A DNA stretch of 19,762 nucleotides from Sporichthyaceae bacterium (GCA_013698395.1 JACCUZ010000315.1:1-19762); one strand, 5' to 3'. Numbered from the stretch's first letter, positions 6,953 through 14,520 are shown. Notes: a model not told the origin generated them from the sequence alone. Numbers and translations: made by a program.

Positions 6953-7597
6953 TCAGACGGCAAGCCCCGTCCGGTAGGCGAGCACCACCGCTTGCACCCG
7001 GTCCCGGACGCCTAGCTTGGTGAGCACTCGAGCGACGTGCGTCTTGACCGTGCCTTCCGCGATGAAGAGCCTGGCGCCTATCTCCGCATTGGACAGGCCG
7101 AGGGCCAGCAGTTTCAGCACGTCCAGCTCCCGCTCGGTGAGGGCCTGGAGGGCCGACGGCGCTACGCGGGGCCCTCGGCTGGCGAACTCGGTGATCAGGC
7201 GTCGGGTCACCGACGGAGCCAGCAGGGCGTCGCCCGCAGCGGCGGCGCGGACCGCGGAGACGAGCTGGTTCGCGGGCGCGTCCTTGAGGAGGAAGCCACT
7301 GGCTCCGGCCTGGAGCGCGTCGTACACGTACTGATCGAGGTCGAACGTCGTCAGGATGACGACCCGCGCGGAGGACCCGCCCTGGAGCAGCAGCCGAGTG
7401 GCCTCGAGCCCATCGACCTCGGGCATCCGGACGTCGAGGAGTACGACGTCGGGCTGCACGGCTGTCGCCCTCTCCACCGCGATCCGTCCGTTCGCCGCCT
7501 CCGCGACGACCTCGATGTCCGGCTCGCTCTCGAGGATCAACCGCAACCCGGTTCGGACCAGCTCCTCGTCGTCGACGAGGAGTACCCGGATCGTCAT
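6953..7597 (-). CDS. response regulator, NarL/LuxR family
   Basis: A 214-residue two-domain regulator. The receiver domain (residues about 1-120) has the acidic pocket DD at 9-10, the phosphoacceptor Asp55 in VVLLDVRMPEVDGLEA, Thr83/84 and Lys105 in FLLKDAPA. A LuxR-type helix-turn-helix follows (about 147-210): ALTERELDVLKLLALGLSNA then EIGARLFIAEGTVKTHVARV. All residues needed for phosphorylation and DNA binding are present. It overlaps the kinase gene by four bases (ATGA), so the pair is translationally coupled and must be a cognate system. Its target is unknown; the divergent membrane-protein gene at 8928 is the first candidate. Confidence 0.95.
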   Translation of the reverse strand: MTIRVLLVDDEELVRTGLRLILESEPDIEVVAEAANGRIAVERATAVQPDVVLLDVRMPEVDGLEATRLLLQGGSSARVVILTTFDLDQYVYDALQAGASGFLLKDAPANQLVSAVRAAAAGDALLAPSVTRRLITEFASRGPRVAPSALQALTERELDVLKLLALGLSNAEIGARLFIAEGTVKTHVARVLTKLGVRDRVQAVVLAYRTGLAV

Positions 7598-8757
7598 GGC
7601 CGGCCGGAGGACACCGTGGTCTGGAATGGCAGGTGGGCACGCACCAGGTAGCCACCCTCGGAACGAGGACCGGCGTGCAGGGTGCCGCCGTAGAGCGCGA
7701 CCCGTTCCCGCATGCCGATGAGCCGGCGACCCCCGGTGCCATCTCCGGAGGCCCTGGTCGTCCCGTCGTCGGCTACCTCGACGTCCACGCCGGCCGAGTG
7801 ATAGCTCACCCGGACGCGCGCCCGACCCGCGCCGGAGTGCCGCAAGGTGTTGGTGAGCGCCTCCTGCACGATCCGGTACGCGGAAAGGTCCAGACCGGGC
7901 GGCAGCGGGCGCTCCGTGCCCTCGACAGACACGTCGACCGGTAACCCGGCCGACCGCACCTGCTCGAGCAGAGTGTCCAGGTGGCGCAGCGCCGGTTGCG
8001 GGGTCAGCGGGGCCTTGTCATCGGCACCGATCAGCACGTCGAGCAGCCGACGCATTTCCGCTAGACCCTGCCGCCCGGTGACCTCGATGGAGGTCAACGC
8101 ATGTTCGGCCTTCGCCGGGTCGGCGCGCAGCACCCGCTGGGCCGCCTGCGACTGGATCACGATGACGCCCATGCTGTGTGCCACCAGGTCATGCAGCTCC
8201 CGGGCGATCCGGGCGCGTTCGGTCGCGACCGCCTCCCGAGCCCTTTCCTCGTGGCCCTGCTCGAGCACCAGGGTGTGCTCGTGCAGCCGGCTCATCTCCC
8301 GTCGTCTCCTGCGGATCCAGCGTCCGAAGCCCCACACACCGGCCAGGACGAACCAGGCGGGGACCACCTCGTCCCACGGGTCGCCTGCTCGCAGCTTTGG
8401 CACACCGTCGGCCAGCATCGCGACCGCCACCACCACGGCACCCATCAGGGCTTCGCGACGTCCGGCATGTGCGGCCACCGCGTAGAGCGCGAGAACCAGC
8501 GCGAACCACATCTGCCCCAGGCCGCCGCCCAGCTCGTACTGGAGCCAACCCGCGACCGCGACGGCGGACAGAACCAGCAGCGGGTAACGGCGTCGTACGA
8601 GCAAGGGAAGCGTGACGACCGCCGCTAGGGTCGCGTGCACGCCTGGTCCGTTGTCCCACGTCGAGACGTCGCGCACCCAGATCTGGATCTGCGCCGAGGC
8701 CGCGAGCAGACCGACGACCGCTACGTCGGCAGCTCGGGTCAACCGGGGCAGGTCCAT
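7594..8757 (-). CDS. sensor histidine kinase, HisKA_3 (NarL/DesK-like) type
   Basis: A 387-residue membrane kinase. The N-terminal 145 residues form about five hydrophobic segments with short loops and no large extracellular domain, so the signal is probably sensed in or at the membrane. A charged linker (IRRRRREMSRLHE) leads into a coiled coil and the HisKA_3 domain, with phosphoacceptor His189 in ERARIARELHDLVAHSMGVI. The ATPase domain has an N-box in YRIVQEALTNTLRHSGAGRA and a G-box region (EVADDG and GRRLIGMRERVALYGG). It precedes and overlaps the response regulator by four bases. TAGCGT six bases before the ATG suggests leaderless expression. No cofactor or ligand motif identifies the stimulus. 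Confidence 0.94.
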   Translation of the reverse strand: MDLPRLTRAADVAVVGLLAASAQIQIWVRDVSTWDNGPGVHATLAAVVTLPLLVRRRYPLLVLSAVAVAGWLQYELGGGLGQMWFALVLALYAVAAHAGRREALMGAVVVAVAMLADGVPKLRAGDPWDEVVPAWFVLAGVWGFGRWIRRRRREMSRLHEHTLVLEQGHEERAREAVATERARIARELHDLVAHSMGVIVIQSQAAQRVLRADPAKAEHALTSIEVTGRQGLAEMRRLLDVLIGADDKAPLTPQPALRHLDTLLEQVRSAGLPVDVSVEGTERPLPPGLDLSAYRIVQEALTNTLRHSGAGRARVRVSYHSAGVDVEVADDGTTRASGDGTGGRRLIGMRERVALYGGTLHAGPRSEGGYLVRAHLPFQTTVSSGRP

Positions 8758-8763
8758 GGCGCG

Positions 8764-8769
8764 ACGCTA
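8764..8769 (-). promoter_or_regulatory. -10-like TAGCGT six bases before the kinase ATG
   Basis: TAGCGT on the minus strand fits TANNNT and is separated by six bases from the kinase start codon at 8757, with no Shine-Dalgarno sequence between. This is the expected arrangement of an actinobacterial leaderless promoter for the two-component operon. Confidence 0.38.
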
Positions 8770-8818
8770 GCTCGCTGTGGCGCGCGCGGTCATCCGCCGA
8801 GCGGACCTTGCTGACGGG

Positions 8819-8870
8819 CGTCGGTCTGCCCTGGGGGATAGCGACTGGCTCCGTCCCATGGCAGACGACG
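8819..8870. promoter_or_regulatory. imperfect inverted repeat in the kinase / membrane-protein divergent region
   Basis: CGTCGGTCTGCC (8819-8830) and GGCAGACGACG (8860-8870) are complementary except for one extra base. They are 29 bases apart and lie between the divergent kinase and membrane-protein genes. The spacing would place the arms about four helical turns apart. They are candidate half-sites for the adjacent response regulator, by position only. Confidence 0.33.
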
Positions 8871-8927
8871 GGGGTTGTCCCACCGCCCTAGCGTCGGAAA
8901 CCGGGTTCGAGCGAGCTGGAGGTCGTT

Positions 8928-9569
8928 ATGGGCGTGCGGGACATCAGCGCTATTGGTCGGCACGGCCGGGCGGCCCTCGCCGTCGGCCCGTTGCTGATCC
9001 TCTCGACGGGAGTCGAGCTGGTCCACCGGGTGCAGGCGCCCGACGGAACGGTCGTCGAGCCGGTGGTCTTCGCCTTACTGATCGCGCTGTGGGGAATCGG
9101 CATGCTCTGCGTCGGTGTGGCGGCGCTCGACGCGAGGGGGTTGCACCGGGAGGCGGCCGCGCCGCTGGCCCGCGCCGGTCGGATCGGCGTCCGACTGGTC
9201 GTCGCTGGCAGCGCGCTTCAGGTCCTCTTCGCAGCCGTGGTCGCGGTCAGCGCTGCTGCGGCCGGCAAGCCGGTCGAGGCGTCTTTCGTTCTCTTCGGGC
9301 TGGGCTTCCTGCTCCTGGTTGTCGGCGGAGTGCTGCTCGGCGTGGGGGTGTGGCGGGCCCGGGTGGTGCCCTCCGGCGCGACACCGCTCTGGGTCGGCGC
9401 CGCGGCGGCCCTGGTCGCGATCGTGGTCTTCACCGACCCGTGGCACGACATCGGGCTGTTCGTCTTCGCCGGGGCCTGGTCAGCGCTCGGGGTCACCCTG
9501 CTGACCCGCGCGTCGGTGCCCGCCGAACGCTCGGATTCCGCCACAACCAGGGCAACCAGGGCAGCCTGA
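8928..9569 (+). CDS. six-helix membrane protein divergent from the two-component system
   Basis: A 213-residue hydrophobic protein starting MGVRDISAIGRHGRAALAVG, with GGAGG seven bases before the ATG. Six transmembrane segments are apparent at about residues 15-27, 45-66, 86-108, 118-141, 150-167 and 172-190, separated by short, partly basic loops, and it ends in a polar Thr/Arg-rich tail. No family is recognised. A TAGCGT hexamer at 8889-8894 is a possible -10 about 33 bases upstream of the start. It diverges from the kinase-regulator operon across 170 bases, the classic position for a regulated target or for a membrane partner of the sensor. The tail holds a nine-base direct repeat (AACCAGGGC twice). 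Confidence 0.75.
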   Translation: MGVRDISAIGRHGRAALAVGPLLILSTGVELVHRVQAPDGTVVEPVVFALLIALWGIGMLCVGVAALDARGLHREAAAPLARAGRIGVRLVVAGSALQVLFAAVVAVSAAAAGKPVEASFVLFGLGFLLLVVGGVLLGVGVWRARVVPSGATPLWVGAAAALVAIVVFTDPWHDIGLFVFAGAWSALGVTLLTRASVPAERSDSATTRATRAA

Positions 9570-9635
9570 GGTAGGCAACCGGACTGTGACCTTCTGGTGA
9601 TCCCGGTCAGGGCGTTCTGGTGGCACTGTTGATCT

Positions 9636-10142
9636 GTGTTCGACACCGTCACCGGGTTACCGGTCCACATCCTGGTCGTGCATGCCGTGCTGGTGATGGT
9701 GCCCCTCGCCGCCTTCGGGGTCGTGGTCATCGCTGCCGTGCCCCGATGGCGCGAGCGGTACGGACCACTCGTGCTCGCGGCCGTGACCGCCGGCCTGGTG
9801 CTCGTCCCGGTGGCGACCAAGAGCGGGGAGAAGCTCGAAGGGCGCATCGACGCGGGCGGGGTCGTGGCACGGCAGATCGAGCGGCACTCCGACCTCGGAG
9901 CCCTGGTCATCTGGCCGACACTGGTGCTGTGGCTGCTGACCGTGGCGCTAGTCCTCATGTCGCGGGCTGCCGGTCGCGCCGGCCGCATGGGCCGTAGCGG
10001 TGGGCGCAGCCGCGGCCTCACCTTGGTGGCAGTCCTGGCGGCGATCGCCGCGATCACAGCTGGCGGGGTTGTCGCGAGGGTAGGGCACCTCGGCTCCACT
10101 GCCGTATGGAGCTGCACGATCGGCTCCGACGCCTGTCGTTAA
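9636..10142 (+). CDS. DUF2231-like membrane protein
   Basis: A 168-residue membrane protein from a GTG: (M)FDTVTGLPVHILVVHAVLV. The LPVHILVVHAVLVMVPLAAF stretch, the RWRERYGPLVLAAVTAGLVL helix and the following VPVATKSGEKLE are typical of the DUF2231 family: four helices, with His residues at the start of helix 1 that could bind heme or metal. Helices lie at about 8-30, 38-58, 86-108 and 126-146. Its function is unknown. CACTGT ends six bases before the GTG and there is no ribosome-binding site. TTCTGGTG occurs twice (9592-9599 and 9615-9622), 23 bases apart in the upstream region. The TAA at its end overlaps the rsgA stop by four bases. Confidence 0.78.
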   Translation: MFDTVTGLPVHILVVHAVLVMVPLAAFGVVVIAAVPRWRERYGPLVLAAVTAGLVLVPVATKSGEKLEGRIDAGGVVARQIERHSDLGALVIWPTLVLWLLTVALVLMSRAAGRAGRMGRSGGRSRGLTLVAVLAAIAAITAGGVVARVGHLGSTAVWSCTIGSDACR

Positions 10143-11152
10143 CCCTGGCCCCCGGGTGGTGGGGTCGGCGCATCGTCCTCTCGGTCCCGTGAGCGCAGCA
10201 AACGCCGCAGCGACGCGAGCCGCGTGGGGTCGCTGTGCCCTGAGGCCACCCACTCGTCCAGCGCGCACTCCGGCTCGTCGTGAGAGCACGAGCGCGGGCA
10301 GCCCTCGGTGCCGGCGCCGAGATCAGGAAACGCGTGGATGACCCGGTCCAGGTCAACGTGGGCGAGCCCGAAACTGCGTACGCCGGGAGTGTCGATGACC
10401 CAGCCGCCGCCGGGCAGCTCGAGCGCGATCGCCGACGACGAGGTGTGGCGGCCGCGACCGGTGACCAGGTTGACGACACCGGTCGCCCGCCCCGCACCCG
10501 GCACCAGCGCGTTGACCAGGGTCGACTTGCCGACACCGGAGTGCCCGACCAGCACACTCGTCCGGTCGCCCAGGTGACCGCGCAACACGTCCAGGGCGGC
10601 TCCCCGGCGTACGACGACATGGTCCACGTCGAGCGCGCGGTAGTGGGCCAGGACGACGTCGGGCGGGGCCAGGTCGGGTTTCGTGAGGCAGAGCAGCGGC
10701 AGCAGCCCCGCGTCGTACGCCGCGACCAGGCACCGGTCGATCAGCCTCAGCCGGGGCTCCGGGTCGGCCAGCGCCGTCACGATCACCAGCTGGTCCGCGT
10801 TCGCGACGATCACGCGCTCGACGGGATCCGTGTCGTCTGCCGTCCGTCGCAAGGTCGAGCGACGCGGTTCGACTCGCACCACTCGCGCGAGCGTGTCGGG
10901 CTGACCGGTCACGTCACCGACCAGGCTGACCCGGTCACCCACCACGACGCTGCGCCGACCCAGTTCCCTGGCCTTCATCGCGACGACCTCCCGGTCCCCG
11001 ACGCGGCAGGTGCACCGGCCGCGGTCGACGGTGACCACGACCCCGGCTGTCGCATCGCCGTGGGTCGGCCGGTCCTTGGTGCGCGGACGGGAGCTGCGGG
11101 AGGGCCGGACCCGGACGTCGTCCTCGTCGAGGTCACGGCGTCGGCGGCTCAC
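10139..11152 (-). CDS. rsgA: ribosome small subunit-dependent GTPase RsgA
   Basis: A 337-residue circularly permuted GTPase. An N-terminal OB fold (about 30-100) is followed by G-motifs in permuted order: G4 as TKPD, then G1 as GHSGVGKSTLVN, and G3 as VIDTPGVRSFGL. The C-terminal zinc module GCPRSCSHDEPECALDEWVA supplies Cys, Cys, His and Cys ligands. RsgA binds the 30S subunit during late assembly and checks the decoding centre. The start is GTG 11152, seven bases after the aroA stop, giving (M)SRRRRDLDEDDVRV; upstream codons in the frame belong to aroA. aroA and rsgA are surely one transcript. It converges with the DUF2231 gene, sharing TTAA at 10139-10142. Confidence 0.94.
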   Translation of the reverse strand: MSRRRRDLDEDDVRVRPSRSSRPRTKDRPTHGDATAGVVVTVDRGRCTCRVGDREVVAMKARELGRRSVVVGDRVSLVGDVTGQPDTLARVVRVEPRRSTLRRTADDTDPVERVIVANADQLVIVTALADPEPRLRLIDRCLVAAYDAGLLPLLCLTKPDLAPPDVVLAHYRALDVDHVVVRRGAALDVLRGHLGDRTSVLVGHSGVGKSTLVNALVPGAGRATGVVNLVTGRGRHTSSSAIALELPGGGWVIDTPGVRSFGLAHVDLDRVIHAFPDLGAGTEGCPRSCSHDEPECALDEWVASGHSDPTRLASLRRLLRSRDREDDAPTPPPGGQG

Positions 11153-11159
11153 CGTCGGC

Positions 11160-12422
11160 TCATCCCAGCATCTCGGTCCACAGGTCCACGAAACCGGGCA
11201 GTGTCTTCGCCGTGGTCGCGACGTCGGACAGGACGATGCCGGGCACGCACAGCCCGAGCACGGCACCGGCCATGGCGAGGCGGTGGTCGTCGTAGGTCTC
11301 GAACCTGCCTCCGGACAGCGGACGTGGGCGGATCTGCAGCCCGTCCTCCGTCTCGATCACGTCACCACCCAGTCCACGGATCTCGGTCCGCAGCGCTGCC
11401 AGCCGGTCGGTCTCGTGGTGGCGCAGATGCGCGATCCCCCGGAGCCGGGACGGCGAGACCGCCAGGGCGGCCACGGCGGCGACGACAGGGGTGAGCTCAC
11501 CCACGTCACCGAGGTCCAGGTCAACTCCGGACAGTCGGTCAGGCCCGGTGACAGTGAGGCCGCCGTCGTGGAGCTCGGCCTGACCGCCGAAGGCACCGAG
11601 GACCCCGCGCAACGAGTCGCCGGCCTGGGTGGTCTGCAGCGGCCAGCCCGGCACAGTGACCTCCCCGCCGGTCACCATGGCGGCGGCCAAGAACGGCGCG
11701 GCGTTGGACAGGTCTGGCTCCACCAGGAAGCGGCCGAGGTGCAAGGGTCCAGGCTCGACCCGCCATGCGTGGTGGTTGACGTGCTCCACGATCACCCCTG
11801 CCTGACGGAGCAGGGTCACGGTCATGTCGATGTGCGTGCCCGAGGGCAGCCGCCCGCCCTCGTGGCGGATCTCGAGGGCGTCCGCGAAGCGCGGGGCGGC
11901 GAGGAGCAGGGCACTCACGAACTGTGAGGAGAGCGAGGCGTCGATGACGGCGCTCCCACCGAGCACCCAGCCGCGACCCCGGACGGTCAGCGGCAGCCGG
12001 CCGTCGGTCGCCTCGACGTCGACCCCGAGGTCGGACAGGGCTTGGACGATAGGAGCCAGCGGCCGGTGCCTAGCCCGGACGTCGCCGTCGAAGCGCACTT
12101 CGCCGGAGGCAAGCGCGGCAACGGGCGGCAGAAAGCGCATCACCGTCCCCGCGTTGCCCACGTCGATGTCGGCGGGGCCGCGTAACGGCGCGGGCTGCAC
12201 CACCCAGTCCGGGCCTGCCTCGACGATGCCGGTCCCCAGCGCTCGGAGCCCGGTCGCCATCAGGGCCGTGTCCCTGCTGTGCAGCGGCGCGACCAGGGTG
12301 CTGCTGCTGCGCGCCATGGAGGCCAGGACGAGCGCCCGGTTGGTCAGTGACTTCGAGCCGGGAAGTCGCACCCGGGCGCGTACCGGCGCCTGCGCGACCG
12401 GAGCGACCCAGGGGGCGATCAT
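11160..12422 (-). CDS. aroA: 3-phosphoshikimate 1-carboxyvinyltransferase (EPSP synthase)
   Basis: A 420-residue EPSP synthase; it joins PEP to shikimate-3-phosphate in the chorismate pathway. The start MIAPWVAPVAQAPVRARVRL at 12422 fits family length. Diagnostic segments are present: LPGSKSLTNRALVLASMARS (phosphate-binding Lys and Ser), DIDVGNAGTVMRFLPPVAAL, IDASLSSQFVSALLLAAPRF, LRHHETDRLAALRTEIRGLG and FETYDDHRLAMAGAVLGL. GNAGTVMRF replaces the GNAGTAMRP of enterobacterial enzymes, as in other actinobacteria; effects on glyphosate binding cannot be judged here. TACGCT seven bases before the ATG suggests its own leaderless promoter, although a doxX-like gene ends 40 bases upstream on the same strand. 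rsgA follows seven bases later. Confidence 0.96.
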   Translation of the reverse strand: MIAPWVAPVAQAPVRARVRLPGSKSLTNRALVLASMARSSSTLVAPLHSRDTALMATGLRALGTGIVEAGPDWVVQPAPLRGPADIDVGNAGTVMRFLPPVAALASGEVRFDGDVRARHRPLAPIVQALSDLGVDVEATDGRLPLTVRGRGWVLGGSAVIDASLSSQFVSALLLAAPRFADALEIRHEGGRLPSGTHIDMTVTLLRQAGVIVEHVNHHAWRVEPGPLHLGRFLVEPDLSNAAPFLAAAMVTGGEVTVPGWPLQTTQAGDSLRGVLGAFGGQAELHDGGLTVTGPDRLSGVDLDLGDVGELTPVVAAVAALAVSPSRLRGIAHLRHHETDRLAALRTEIRGLGGDVIETEDGLQIRPRPLSGGRFETYDDHRLAMAGAVLGLCVPGIVLSDVATTAKTLPGFVDLWTEMLG

Positions 12423-12429
12423 GGTCGGG

Positions 12430-12435
12430 AGCGTA
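12430..12435 (-). promoter_or_regulatory. -10-like TACGCT seven bases before the aroA ATG
   Basis: Minus-strand TACGCT (TANNNT) is followed by CCCGACC and then the aroA ATG. No Shine-Dalgarno sequence is seen. It lies in the 40-base gap after the doxX-like gene, so aroA-rsgA may be transcribed both from here and by read-through. Confidence 0.38.
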
Positions 12436-12462
12436 ATGGCGGCCGGCGCGGACCGCCTGTGC

Positions 12463-12990
12463 TCAGACCGGAAGCTTTTGCCGGGCCGTCTTGGCCACCA
12501 GCTTGGCTTCCCGGCGCGCGGTGCGGCGGGCGCGGGCCGTTGACGTGCTCGCGTGTTGAGTGGCGTGACGAGCGCGCCACGCGAGTCCGGGTCGGCCTTC
12601 GGTGTCGACGGCCGCCAGGATGAGCCCGCCGAGCATGCTGAGGTTCTTGAAGAAGTGGATCTGCTGCTGCGCCCGCTTCGTCGGCTCGCTCTCCTCCCAG
12701 AACCGGTGCCCGGCCAAGGTGGTGGGGACGAGGCTGCCGGCCAGTAGTGCGGAGGCCAGTCGTGGGAAGCGACCCAGAGCCAGCATCGTGCCGGCACCCA
12801 CCTGGACCGCAGCGTTGATCTTGACCAGACTCTCGGGGTCCTCGGGCAGGTAGGGCACCTTCCTGGCGATGGCCGGAGCGACTGCTTCCGTCGCAGGCAC
12901 CTTCGGCTGGGGATGCCGAAGGCCGTCGATGCCCCCGGTGATGAACATCGAGGACAGCAGAGGGCGGGCAAGGCGGCGCACAACGGTCAT
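12463..12990 (-). CDS. DoxX family membrane protein
   Basis: A 175-residue DoxX-type protein. The start MTVVRRLARPLLSSMFITGG at 12990 is family-like; the frame continues upstream for hundreds of residues only as a shadow of the SRAP and hydrolase genes. Four hydrophobic segments occur at about 8-22, 55-75, 80-95 and 115-130, with the typical LVKINAAVQVGAGTMLALGR and KRAQQQIHFFKNLSMLGGLI motifs. The C-terminal 45 residues are Ala/Arg/Lys-rich. DoxX proteins are small quinone-associated or stress-linked membrane proteins; in mycobacteria one forms a complex with superoxide dismutase and a thiosulfate sulfurtransferase. Nearness to sigR makes an oxidative-stress role attractive but unproven. It is divergent from the SRAP gene. 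Confidence 0.85.
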   Translation of the reverse strand: MTVVRRLARPLLSSMFITGGIDGLRHPQPKVPATEAVAPAIARKVPYLPEDPESLVKINAAVQVGAGTMLALGRFPRLASALLAGSLVPTTLAGHRFWEESEPTKRAQQQIHFFKNLSMLGGLILAAVDTEGRPGLAWRARHATQHASTSTARARRTARREAKLVAKTARQKLPV

Positions 12991-13044
12991 GAGCCGCGTA
13001 TGCCCTAGGCCTCGGGCCGGTAATCCTCTGGCAGGCTGGCTGCC

Positions 13045-13809
13045 GTGTGCGGACGTTACGCGGCCAGCAGGGACCCGGACGACCTCGTCGAGGAGTTCGA
13101 GGTCCAGGAACGGCCGCCTCAGGCGCTTGAGCCGAGTTGGAACGTCGCGCCGAGCAAGGACGTCTACGCGGTCGTCGAGCGCGCCCCCCGGGGTCAGCCG
13201 GACGTCGATCCCGTCCGGACGCTCCGCGTCGTCCGGTGGGGGCTGGTCCCGTCGTGGGCGAAGGACCCGAGCATCGGCAACCGCATGATCAACGCCCGGA
13301 TGGAGTCGGTGGCGCAGAAGCCCGCGTTTCGCCGCGCGTTCGCGAAGCGGCGGTGCCTGCTGCCGGCGGACGGCTACTACGAGTGGTACGGCGAGACGAA
13401 GGGCAGGAAGCAGCCGTTCTTCATCCGCCCGGCTGACGGGGGCGTCCTCGCGATGGCCGGCCTGTACGAGCTCTGGAAGGACCCGTCGGCGACGGCGGAG
13501 AACCAGGACCCCTGGTTGTGGACGTGCACCGTCCTCACCACCTCGGCGACCGATGACCTGGGTCGCATCCATGACCGCATGCCGCTGCTGGTCGAGCGGC
13601 AGCGGTACGCCGAATGGCTCGACCCGGCACACGATGACCCGGAAACGCTGCGGTCGCTGCTTGTGCCAGCCGCACCCGGGCGCCTCTCGGCGTACCCCGT
13701 CTCGACCGACGTCGGCAACGTCCGTAACGACGGGCCACAGCTCGTCGAGCCGCTGCCGGTCGAGCCGCCAGCGCCGGGTCAGCAGCTCGATGACCAGTCG
13801 TTGTTCTAG
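13045..13809 (+). CDS. SOS response-associated peptidase (SRAP; HMCES/YedK family)
   Basis: A 254-residue SRAP-domain protein. Start choice is fixed by chemistry: the GTG at 13045 gives (M)CGRYAASRDPDD, exposing Cys2 after Met removal; Cys2 forms a thiazolidine crosslink with abasic sites in single-stranded DNA. Other active-site positions are present: Asn83 in NRMINARMESV, Glu113 in ADGYYEWYGETKG and His176 in GRIHDRMPLLV. SEPSWNVAPS-like (EPSWNVAPSKD) and RVVRWGLVPSWAKD segments are also canonical. The protein shields abasic sites from nucleases and error-prone repair and can reverse the link. No LexA-type box is recognised upstream. CAGGCT lies seven bases before the GTG. The hydrolase gene follows after 33 bases. 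Confidence 0.93.
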   Translation: MCGRYAASRDPDDLVEEFEVQERPPQALEPSWNVAPSKDVYAVVERAPRGQPDVDPVRTLRVVRWGLVPSWAKDPSIGNRMINARMESVAQKPAFRRAFAKRRCLLPADGYYEWYGETKGRKQPFFIRPADGGVLAMAGLYELWKDPSATAENQDPWLWTCTVLTTSATDDLGRIHDRMPLLVERQRYAEWLDPAHDDPETLRSLLVPAAPGRLSAYPVSTDVGNVRNDGPQLVEPLPVEPPAPGQQLDDQSLF

Positions 13810-13842
13810 CGTTTCAGGGCACTGGAGCTCGAGGGAGACCCC

Positions 13843-14463
13843 GTGGGCCGGATCGCGACGCCGGTAGGAGACGCGCGCGTCGACATCCGTCCGGCTTCCG
13901 GGGCGGAGCGGCTGACCCTTGCGCTCGGGCACGGCGCAGGCGGTGGCATCGAGGCCGCCGACCTGGTGGCCCTGGCCGAGGGTTTGCCGCCGCGCGGCAT
14001 CACCGTGGTCCGCATCGAGCAGCCATGGCGCGTCGCCGGCCGAAAGATCGCGACTGCCCCGCCCAGCCTGGACGCGGCTTGGCTGGCCGTGCTCGAGGCG
14101 CTCGGGCTCGGTGGCCCGGTCGCGGTAGGAGGGCGTTCGGCCGGTGGCCGCGTCGCCTGCCGGACTGCCACGCAGGTCGGCGCCGTGGCGTGTGTCGCCC
14201 TCGCCTTCCCCCTGCATCCACCGGGGAGACCGGAGAAGTCACGGCTGGGGGAGCTCGCAGGGGCCGGCGTCCCGACCCTGGTGGTGCAGGGCGACCGCGA
14301 CGCCTTCGGAAGCCCGAAAGCGTTTCCGCGGAAACGCTCGTCGTCTTTCGTGGTGCACGCCGTGCCGGGAGCCGACCACTCCTTCCGCGTTCCCAGGGGC
14401 CAGGACCGTGCCTCGACACTGGAGCAGATGGCCTCCACCGTGGCGCACTGGTTGCTGTCCTGA
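13843..14463 (+). CDS. alpha/beta hydrolase, KANL3/Tex30-like
   Basis: A 206-residue small alpha/beta hydrolase starting at GTG 13843, with GAGGGAG about six bases upstream. Early strands and oxyanion loop are seen in RLTLALGHGAGGGIEAADLV. The nucleophile elbow is GGRSAGGRV (Ser), the acid is in VVQGDRDAFG (Asp), and the catalytic His is in AVPGADHSFRVP. The absence of a large cap matches the KANL3/Tex30 group (often annotated as dienelactone hydrolase-like). Substrate is unknown. It follows the SRAP gene on the same strand. The coding segment just after the acid residue contains a perfect 20-base palindrome (14319-14338), reported separately. Confidence 0.85.
   Translation: MGRIATPVGDARVDIRPASGAERLTLALGHGAGGGIEAADLVALAEGLPPRGITVVRIEQPWRVAGRKIATAPPSLDAAWLAVLEALGLGGPVAVGGRSAGGRVACRTATQVGAVACVALAFPLHPPGRPEKSRLGELAGAGVPTLVVQGDRDAFGSPKAFPRKRSSSFVVHAVPGADHSFRVPRGQDRASTLEQMASTVAHWLLS
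14319..14338. repeat. perfect 20-base palindrome inside the hydrolase gene
   Basis: AGCGTTTCCGCGGAAACGCT at 14319-14338 is completely self-complementary, with the core TTTCCGCGGAAA. It encodes part of SPKAFPRKRSSSF. It lies about 155 bases upstream of the SigR-type promoter. It could form a cruciform or mRNA hairpin, or be bound by a dimeric regulator. Confidence 0.6.
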
Positions 14464-14493
14464 CGCCGTCCGACCTCCTGCTCCCGGCGAGGC

Positions 14494-14520
14494 GGGAATC
14501 CCGGCCCGGCGTCACCTGTT
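14494..14520 (+). promoter_or_regulatory. SigR-type promoter GGGAAT-N18-GTT upstream of sigR
   Basis: GGGAAT at 14494-14499 is followed by exactly 18 bases and GTT at 14518-14520. This matches the GGAAT-N18-GTT consensus of sigma-R promoters (SigH in mycobacteria) at every position. Transcription would begin near 14527, upstream of both possible sigR starts, so SigR should activate its own operon when RsrA releases it under thiol-oxidising stress. Confidence 0.8.

Noticed and set aside
8777..9574. Plus-strand open frame of 265 residues overlapping the six-helix membrane protein
   Set aside because: Its product is Arg/Gly-rich and lacks structure, whereas the frame at 8928-9569 has a ribosome-binding site and clear helices.
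12991..14217. Minus-strand open frame extending the DoxX-like protein to 584 residues
   Set aside because: It is antisense to the SRAP and hydrolase genes, both with complete active sites; the sequence is Arg-rich with no family pattern, and DoxX proteins start at the MTVVRRLARP motif.
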